Source: JBIKWM01 sp044356305 (lineage in GTDB: Bacteria > Bacteroidota > Bacteroidia > UBA10329). Taken from it: a stretch of 64,000 nucleotides of DNA. The stretch spans positions 22,351-86,350 of the forward strand of contig JBIKWM010000012.1 in assembly GCA_044356305.1 (NCBI GenBank), read 5' to 3'. Below, piece after piece: positions 58,486-64,000 of the stretch. The notes beneath the pieces were generated by a model. That model was not told the DNA's origin. It did no database searches and saw nothing but the letters and a program-made list of their open reading frames with translations. The stretch's first letter is position 1. The number at the start of each line of letters is the position of its first letter. Made by a program: the position numbers and the translations under genes.

Positions 58486-59796
58486 TCACAACTTCAGGTG
58501 TTTGGCATACACCGAGGTTTTGGCCGGGTTCCAGTCGTCCTCGTACGAGCGCTTGAGGAATATCTCCTGCAGGTAGGCGTAGGTACGCACCAGGCGCAAG
58601 TAGTAGCCATAGTACAGCGCCATGAGGGGCATGAAAGGCACGAAGTACTCATCGCGCACGCTCTTCCTTTCCCTGAAAATGGAGAAGACCACGAACTTGA
58701 AGAAGTTGTAGAAAGTGTAGAGCATGTAGTTGACAGGCAATATGAACAGCACCCGCGATGCGAAGTGCCACACGATATCGATGAGATAGAAATACCACTT
58801 GAAGTTGAGTACGATGTTGTAGGTGATGTTCTCAACGAACGAGATGAAGTTGAGCCAGCGGAACGACTTGTCGGGCAGGAAGATATCGTTGTGCTTGCGC
58901 AGCCTGAAACGCACCACCGACTTGTCCCAGCGCAGCCGTTGCTTGGTAAGCGCCTTGAAGGTGGTGGGCACATTGGTCTGGCACACGGCCGTTGGCTCAA
59001 AGTGTATGTTGTAGCCCAGCTTGCGGACTTTGACAGTTATGTCGCCATCCAATCCCGGCCCGATGTCCCAACCGCCCACCCTGTCAAGGGCCTCCTTGCG
59101 GAACGCCCCGAAAGCCCCAGAGATGATGCGATAAATTCCCAATTGGCTCTGCGAGATGCGGCCGATGGAAATGGTGTCGATGTATTCAATGGCCTGCAGC
59201 GTGGTGCATAGGCTCTCGTCATAGTTGCGCACCTGCACATCGCCCCCCACGGCCCCCAGATTGTCGTCAAGGTAAAAGGGCACAATGATGTTCTCCACCG
59301 CATCGCGGTCATAGGAACAGTCGGCATCCATGTGCACAATGAACTTGCCCTTGCAGTAGCGCAGGCCGAGATTGGCGGCTGAAGCCTTACCGCCCCGCAC
59401 ATCGTTGCTGATGAACAGCGTGATAAGGCCGTTCTTCTTCAGGTTGTTGCATATGACCCGTGTCTGGTCGTTGCTGCCATCGTCCACCACAATGAACTCG
59501 TAGTTGGTGTACGTCTGCTCCTTCAGCGAATTGGCCAGTTTGAATATGTGTTCCCCCTCGTTGCGGCCGGGCACCACAATGGACACCAACGGGCGTTCGG
59601 CCCAGAGCATGTTGCGCGCCAATTGGTAGCGTTTCTTGCGCGTGACGTGCTGTAGTTTCCAGATGGTGAGCACGCCCAGGTCGAGCAGGAAGAACCTGAC
59701 CAGCTCAAATACGAAGAAGAACCAGAATATCCGGATGAACTGATCAAGGGTCAATGATGCGAGGTAGTTGAAGAACTCCTCGAAATAGCCCATCAT
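58486..59796 (-). CDS. processive family-2 glycosyltransferase (exopolysaccharide synthase-like)
   Basis: 436 residues. Two N-terminal TMs, cytoplasmic GT-A domain with IVVPGRNEGEHIFKLANS, FIVVDDGSNDQT, DxD in IVHMDADCSYDRDA, GGDVQVRN, the TED-like region GPGLDGDITVKVRKLGYN and QRLRW in LTKQRLRWDKSVVRFR, then at least two TMs (FYLIDIVWHFASRVLFILPV, FFKFVVFSIF). The Q-x-x-R-W motif marks a processive synthase such as PgaC, HasA or cellulose synthase. No PilZ domain. Last gene of the operon; ATGA overlap with the degenerate GGDEF gene, so their products are probably partners. Polymer unknown. Confidence 0.88.
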   Translation of the reverse strand: MMGYFEEFFNYLASLTLDQFIRIFWFFFVFELVRFFLLDLGVLTIWKLQHVTRKKRYQLARNMLWAERPLVSIVVPGRNEGEHIFKLANSLKEQTYTNYEFIVVDDGSNDQTRVICNNLKKNGLITLFISNDVRGGKASAANLGLRYCKGKFIVHMDADCSYDRDAVENIIVPFYLDDNLGAVGGDVQVRNYDESLCTTLQAIEYIDTISIGRISQSQLGIYRIISGAFGAFRKEALDRVGGWDIGPGLDGDITVKVRKLGYNIHFEPTAVCQTNVPTTFKALTKQRLRWDKSVVRFRLRKHNDIFLPDKSFRWLNFISFVENITYNIVLNFKWYFYLIDIVWHFASRVLFILPVNYMLYTFYNFFKFVVFSIFRERKSVRDEYFVPFMPLMALYYGYYLRLVRTYAYLQEIFLKRSYEDDWNPAKTSVYAKHLKL

Positions 59797-61202
59797 CGCG
59801 AGAACTCCTTGCTCAGTTCGTTTATCTGGGCCTCGGCATTGCGCAGGCCATCAAGTTGGCGCACACGGGGTGTCACCTTCAGTTTGCCCTCGTTCAGGTT
59901 GCGCCTCAGCATCTCGGTCACCTGTGTGGCAAGCCGGTTCATGGCCTCTTCGGCTGCTTTGGCATCCATGCCGGGCAGCAGCACAAAGAAGGTGCTCGAG
60001 GTCTCAAACGCAATGATGTCCATGGGCCTGATGTTGTCCCTGATCATGCCCACAAGTTCCTCCACCAGTTTGCGCTCGGCCTTTTTGCCCATGCGGTTGT
60101 ACAGCTCCAGCACACCGTCCACAAAGACCATCGCCAGGCTGGCATTCAGCTCGGCCCTGTCCTTGATGCGCTCCACCTCGTAGTGCGCTATGGTGCGGAA
60201 GGTGGGCATGTTCACCGTGCCGAACACATCGTCAATCGCCTCGCTGCTCGCAAACAGCCCACTGGTGGCTGCGCTGCGGCCCTTGCGGGTCAGTTTGTAG
60301 ATGTTGATGTGCCGCGGCACAAGGAATTTTACATCCACATCGTTCTGGCAGCTCAGGCACTTGCTCTTGATGTTGGCATCCTGAAAGTTCTGGTCGCAGT
60401 TGTTGCAGTGGTGGATAACCGATGGCTTGTCGTAGTCGATACCGATGTGCCTCAACGACTTGCTGCACTTGGGGCAGGTCAGCGTGCTGTCTATCGTGTT
60501 CCTGAAATCGGAGATGGGGCCCACATACGCGCATGGGAAGTGGTGTACCAGGTCTTCGCTCTTCGAGTTCGATGAGTCGCAGTGCGGGCACACCTCGCGG
60601 TAGTGCAGGTGGCCGCTGCCGCAACTGTTGCACTGATACACCTTCTCAAGGAAATCGGGCCATATCAGTCCTTCGCGCTCGGCCCATTCCAGTATCTCCA
60701 GGAGTTGTCCTTCTTCCTTGTCGCTGAAGTTGACACTCATCTCAGGAAACGTGTACCCGATTACCGAGCGGGTATCTATGTACGGGCGCAGCGTGCGGGT
60801 CTCGCGGGTGTACAGGTAATTCAGCACCTTCTTCACCACCTGACCCTCGTACGATGGCACGGCCTGCTGGTCGAGGTGCGACACGCGCAGTGCGATGCGC
60901 TTAACCACCTCGGCCAACTGCGCCACCTGATCCAATGCCGTGAGGCTGCCATCGTGGTTATGCTCAAGCAGCACATCAGTACCTACCGAGGCGCGCCAGA
61001 GGAAAACAGGTTTGAGATAGATGTCGGGGTTGAAATGGCCGCGGATCTTGCGTACCAACAGGCGGGCATAATCCTCGTCATTGGCCTCTATGATCAGCGC
61101 ATCGGCCGGTGCGGTGCTGTCCACATCCACCAGATAATGGCCCAGACCTATCACCTGAAACTTCAGGTCCTGATGCGTTATGATGTGCGGTTGGTTTGCC
61201 AT
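59793..61202 (-). CDS. pseudo-receiver / TackOD1-like metal-binding / degenerate GGDEF protein
   Basis: 469 residues from ATG 61202. Residues 12-100 look like a receiver without phosphoacceptor (DALIIEANDEDYARLLVRKI, YLKPVFLW). Residues 188-290 carry at least twelve Cys/His in CxxC pairs (YQCNSCGSGHLHYREVCPHC, HHFPCAY, LTCPKCSKSLRHIGIDY, HHCNNC, KCLSCQ), resembling the TackOD1 domain. Residues 335-435 are GGDEF-like, but the signature is TSSTF (401-405). The RxxD inhibitory-site motif is kept as RPMD at 392-395, exactly five residues before. Thus not a cyclase but a possible c-di-GMP receptor. Ten bases after the HlyD gene; overlaps the synthase gene. Confidence 0.8.
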   Translation of the reverse strand: MANQPHIITHQDLKFQVIGLGHYLVDVDSTAPADALIIEANDEDYARLLVRKIRGHFNPDIYLKPVFLWRASVGTDVLLEHNHDGSLTALDQVAQLAEVVKRIALRVSHLDQQAVPSYEGQVVKKVLNYLYTRETRTLRPYIDTRSVIGYTFPEMSVNFSDKEEGQLLEILEWAEREGLIWPDFLEKVYQCNSCGSGHLHYREVCPHCDSSNSKSEDLVHHFPCAYVGPISDFRNTIDSTLTCPKCSKSLRHIGIDYDKPSVIHHCNNCDQNFQDANIKSKCLSCQNDVDVKFLVPRHINIYKLTRKGRSAATSGLFASSEAIDDVFGTVNMPTFRTIAHYEVERIKDRAELNASLAMVFVDGVLELYNRMGKKAERKLVEELVGMIRDNIRPMDIIAFETSSTFFVLLPGMDAKAAEEAMNRLATQVTEMLRRNLNEGKLKVTPRVRQLDGLRNAEAQINELSKEFSR

Positions 61203-61212
61203 CGCGTTGCTT

Positions 61213-62292
61213 TCAGAACGGGTTTTTCTTCTTGGTGATGGTGGCACTCATGCGGTAAAAGCCGCGCCACATGCGGTAATCGCCCTCATTCACAGGGTAG
61301 ATGTCGGCCGCCACGGTGCGAGTAACAGGGTCGTAGCGCTTCTGGAACTCGCTCGGTAGCTGAAACGTGCTGTAGTTGAACCGCTTCACGTAGCCTTTGC
61401 TGGTCTTTCCATCAGGGAATGTCACATCCACCTCATCGCCCACATTGAAGTGCGCTATGTCCTCCTGATCGAAATAGGCTTTGATGAACATGGGCCTTTC
61501 GGTGTGTAAGCTCATGATCACCTCTTCCTTCAGTGCCAATTCAAACTGATTGGTGAAAAGCCTTGTCACAAAGCCGTTTATAGGCGAAATGAAATACGTG
61601 ATGCCTGCAATGGAGTCTTTCATGGCATCGGTCATGGCTGCGCCCTCATTCTTCGGATTCTTCAAGGTCTTGGGGGCGGGAGCGTGCAGGCCGCCCATCA
61701 TTTTCCTGTTCTGGGCATTCTCGGCATCTATCTTGGCTATCTCGGCCTCGAGCCTCACCACTTCGTTGCGTGCGGCCTCGTAGCGGTCGTGCGACAGCAC
61801 ATCGAGCATCATGGCGTTCTCAAGGTGTTTCAGTTCCCCTTTCAGCCCTGCGAGCCTTTCCACGGCCTTCTGTCTGTCAATCTTATTCAGCTGAATCTTC
61901 TTTTCCAGGTTGTAGCGCTCCTGTTCCATCCACCTCGATGTCTCAGGTTCGGCCGGTTCGGTGGTCTCTTTTATTACCTGGGCCAGACGCACCGAACTGT
62001 GGGGAAAGTAGCGGAACAGCGTGTCGCCCGCCATCACCGTATCATCCTCTGCCACATAATACTCCAGCAGGCGGCTGTCTTCTGGCAGGCGAATCTCAAT
62101 GTTCTCGAAGGTCACCTGCCCGTTGGCCGTGATGAAGAAGGTCTTCTTGTACACGTAGTACCCGAGAGCTCCGAAGAACACGACAAGGAAGAGCAGGTAC
62201 ACCCACCGGTCCCAATTGAAACGATTCTTCTTCGGACCCTCGCCCAGGTAGCGTATGGCCGCTGAGTCCTGTCTGAAATCGAGGCTGTTCAT
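61213..62292 (-). CDS. HlyD-type periplasmic adaptor protein
   Basis: 359 residues. One N-terminal TM (YLLFLVVFFGALGYYVYKKT), a lipoyl-like half (NIEIRLPEDSRLLEYYVAED), an alpha-hairpin from about 110 to 200 (LEKKIQLNKIDRQKAVERLA, YEAARNEVVRLEAEIAKIDA), second lipoyl half (GITYFISPINGFVTRLFTNQ) and a beta-barrel (IKAYFDQEDIAHFNVGDEVD). It should connect the inner-membrane synthase to the TolC-like channel encoded upstream. Thirty-two bases after that gene. Resembles the Alg44/BcsB-substituting adaptors of exopolysaccharide systems. Confidence 0.88.
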   Translation of the reverse strand: MNSLDFRQDSAAIRYLGEGPKKNRFNWDRWVYLLFLVVFFGALGYYVYKKTFFITANGQVTFENIEIRLPEDSRLLEYYVAEDDTVMAGDTLFRYFPHSSVRLAQVIKETTEPAEPETSRWMEQERYNLEKKIQLNKIDRQKAVERLAGLKGELKHLENAMMLDVLSHDRYEAARNEVVRLEAEIAKIDAENAQNRKMMGGLHAPAPKTLKNPKNEGAAMTDAMKDSIAGITYFISPINGFVTRLFTNQFELALKEEVIMSLHTERPMFIKAYFDQEDIAHFNVGDEVDVTFPDGKTSKGYVKRFNYSTFQLPSEFQKRYDPVTRTVAADIYPVNEGDYRMWRGFYRMSATITKKKNPF

Positions 62293-62324
62293 CTTGTCAT
62301 TTTTTCACTTGGGCCAATGGAAGG

Positions 62325-64000
62325 TCATTTGCCCTTTTGCATGCGTTGAAGGCTTTCAATGTCGTGTATGCTGATGTCGATGCCATCGAGCGCACTGCGC
62401 ACTGCCTCGGCAAATGCATTCAGCTGGTCCATGGTCGCGAAATCGCGGGTGCGCAGCACAATGGTCGATTTACTGCGGTCAATGCTCACCTCTTCGCGCA
62501 CCCTGCGGGTCAGTTCATACAGGTCGGTGGTCTCGTAGGCCATGATGTACACGCGGTCGGCATTGCGGTATATCTCGCGCAGCCTCTCTTCTGGGAATGA
62601 AGTGGGCACCGCCACGCTCAGCTCCATCTTGCGGCTGCGGGTGTACAGGCGGGCCTTTTTGAGCATGCTCACATACTGGCCCAGGTAAATGTCCTTTTTC
62701 GTTTCCCAATCGGGGAAGGTCTGCGGTTCCACATCCAGGTGCAGGGCCACAATGCGCGACTCATCCAGCCCGGCCAGCAGCGAATCGAAATAGGCGTATG
62801 GGCTGAATCGGTTTATCAGTCCGTTGTTGCCTATCAGCAGTTCGGCCCGTGCACCGGCCTCGTTCATGGCTGCTATCAGTCGGTTCACCTTGTCCTTGTC
62901 GGCCTTGCCCACGCTCAGCATCACGCGGTTTGTGTTCAACGACTTCACAAGGTCTTTGAAACGTTCCGGATCGGCCTTGGTCACCGCATCGCTCCACATG
63001 TACACACTGCGCGGGGCGGTGGCGGGCGCTGCGGTCGAATCAGGTGCTGTTGCTGTCTTTACAGGCTCAGTCGCCACGGCCACAGGGGGCACGATATCGA
63101 CAGGCGTAGGGGCAGGTTCGGCCACGGGTGCACTGCCCGCCTCGGGTGCCACCAGCTCAATGATGTTGCTGCCCGGGCTCAGGGCATGGGCCTCGGCAAG
63201 GGCCAGGTACATCTGCTCCTGCACATCCACCATGGCCAACCTTGTGGCATAGTACTCATCCACCGCTGCCAGCGCATCCAGCGGATTGAACTCGCGTGGC
63301 AGATATTGTTTCCGCACCCCTTCGGCACGGATTTTCTCCTCGGCCATCTTCAGTTTCTCGACCAGTACCTCGTATTCGCTCAGCAGATCGCGGTACTCTA
63401 TCAGTACATCCGACATCAGGCGTTCGTCCTCTGCCTTGACCTTGTTGGCCTCGTAGCGCAACATCTCCGCCTCGGCCTTCACCGAACGGGCCGTTGCACC
63501 TGTGCGCAAGGGCAGGGGGAAAGAGAAGTTCAGCCCACCGGAGACGAAATGTCGCTCGGGCTGATTCAACCCGCTGTAATTGTAAAAGTTGTAGCGCACC
63601 TGGCCGCGAAGGCTGAACACATGCCAGGGCGAGTTGCTCAGTTCGAGATTGCGGATGCGGAGCTTCAGCACACTGTCGGCCGCCAGGTGCATCTTCTTCC
63701 CGAACAGCAGTTCCTCGTTTAAGTCAAAAACAGGGGGCAGGCCCATAGGTACCCCGCTAGTATCTATCCCCTTCTGCAGATCCTCGTTAAGGCGCTCGGT
63801 CAGATAGATCTGGCCCTGCACATCCACCTCATTCTTGGCCAGATTCATCAGGTCCAGTTTGGGCAGATACTTGAGCTCATACAGTTCGGTGGCAGGTGGG
63901 ATGACATCCTCGGCCAACTGGCGCCTCCTATTTCCAAGGTCGAGGCGCAGACGGTTGAACATGTAACGGATACGCTGCACCGTGATCACCGATCGGCCCC
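62325..64000 (-). CDS. TolC-like outer-membrane factor fused to a GH-like TIM barrel (5' end outside window)
   Basis: 558 codons are visible; the frame stays open to the right edge. The first ~275 residues resemble the C-terminal half of TolC-family channels: VRYNFYNYSGLNQPERHFVS (strand), GGLNFSFPLPLRTG, then long helices (KAEAEMLRYEANKVKAEDER, LLSEYEVLVEKLKMAEEKIR) and DALAAVDEYYATRLAMVDVQ. An Ala/Pro/Thr/Val linker of about 50 residues follows. The last ~220 residues form a TIM-barrel-like domain with IVALHLDVEPQTFPDWE and DRVYIMAYETTDLYELT, recalling GH18-type DxE and MxY motifs. First visible gene of the operon, so it likely starts the export module. Confidence 0.78.
   Translation of the reverse strand, partial: GRSVITVQRIRYMFNRLRLDLGNRRRQLAEDVIPPATELYELKYLPKLDLMNLAKNEVDVQGQIYLTERLNEDLQKGIDTSGVPMGLPPVFDLNEELLFGKKMHLAADSVLKLRIRNLELSNSPWHVFSLRGQVRYNFYNYSGLNQPERHFVSGGLNFSFPLPLRTGATARSVKAEAEMLRYEANKVKAEDERLMSDVLIEYRDLLSEYEVLVEKLKMAEEKIRAEGVRKQYLPREFNPLDALAAVDEYYATRLAMVDVQEQMYLALAEAHALSPGSNIIELVAPEAGSAPVAEPAPTPVDIVPPVAVATEPVKTATAPDSTAAPATAPRSVYMWSDAVTKADPERFKDLVKSLNTNRVMLSVGKADKDKVNRLIAAMNEAGARAELLIGNNGLINRFSPYAYFDSLLAGLDESRIVALHLDVEPQTFPDWETKKDIYLGQYVSMLKKARLYTRSRKMELSVAVPTSFPEERLREIYRNADRVYIMAYETTDLYELTRRVREEVSIDRSKSTIVLRTRDFATMDQLNAFAEAVRSALDGIDISIHDIESLQRMQKGK

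Overview
The window reads as chromosomal DNA of a fairly GC-rich, T9SS-positive Bacteroidota, probably related to Flavobacteriales. The evidence is: a PorX homologue; five proteins with secretion signals of the Por type (four with an intact type A C-terminal sorting domain, one truncated); a SerB-SerA fusion; a complete Bat (aerotolerance) operon with MoxR; a flexirubin/aryl-polyene type ketosynthase pair; near absence of Shine-Dalgarno sites; and repeated -7 elements of the Bacteroidota form TAnnTTYG(C). Assignment below phylum level is inference.

Layout. 0-1 kb: the end of a polyketide-pigment type cluster. 1-8 kb: serine biosynthesis fusion, secreted PDZ protein, PorX, and a haloperoxidase-like lipoprotein. 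8-20 kb: aminotransferase plus cysteine desulfurase, a glycosyltransferase, phosphoglycerate mutase, uridine kinase, ketopantoate reductase, a patatin-like membrane protein, a saccharopine-dehydrogenase-like enzyme, tmRNA (tag GEEHFAMAA) and a ceramidase-like protein. 20-27.5 kb: two plus-strand operons, one of DUF4199, two glycosyltransferases, TsaE and alanine dehydrogenase, the other of two rhomboids and an exonuclease/endonuclease/phosphatase (EEP) family protein. 27.5-37.5 kb: XerC/D-type recombinase, AroQ, a large heparinase-like T9SS cargo, then a repeat-rich stretch holding a 41-bp palindromic tandem array, an IS3-family element that truncates a secreted nuclease, and three composite short-repeat mosaics. 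37.5-47 kb: small membrane and housekeeping genes, a large palindrome, a subtilisin-like T9SS cargo and several small enzymes. 47-56 kb: the moxR-DUF58-batA-E operon with a 42-bp palindromic array inside it. 56-58.4 kb: tRNA-Val and HutI. 58.5-64 kb: a four-gene minus-strand operon that looks like an exopolysaccharide synthesis and export system.

The most interesting locus is the last one. It encodes, in transcription order, a TolC-like outer-membrane factor fused to a glycoside-hydrolase-like TIM-barrel domain, an HlyD-type adaptor, a cytoplasmic protein with a pseudo-receiver, a Cys/His-rich metal-binding domain (TackOD1-like) and a degenerate GGDEF domain that keeps the RxxD c-di-GMP inhibitory-site motif at the canonical spacing, and a processive family-2 glycosyltransferase. 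By analogy with Pel, Pga and cellulose systems, this suggests a compact, c-di-GMP-gated polysaccharide secretion machine whose export channel carries its own trimming domain. The 5' end of the operon lies beyond the window.

A second theme is repeat ecology. Several unrelated short tandem or palindromic repeat families fill spacers, occur in composites with conserved module order, and in batD one of them encodes the hydrophobic core of the signal peptide.
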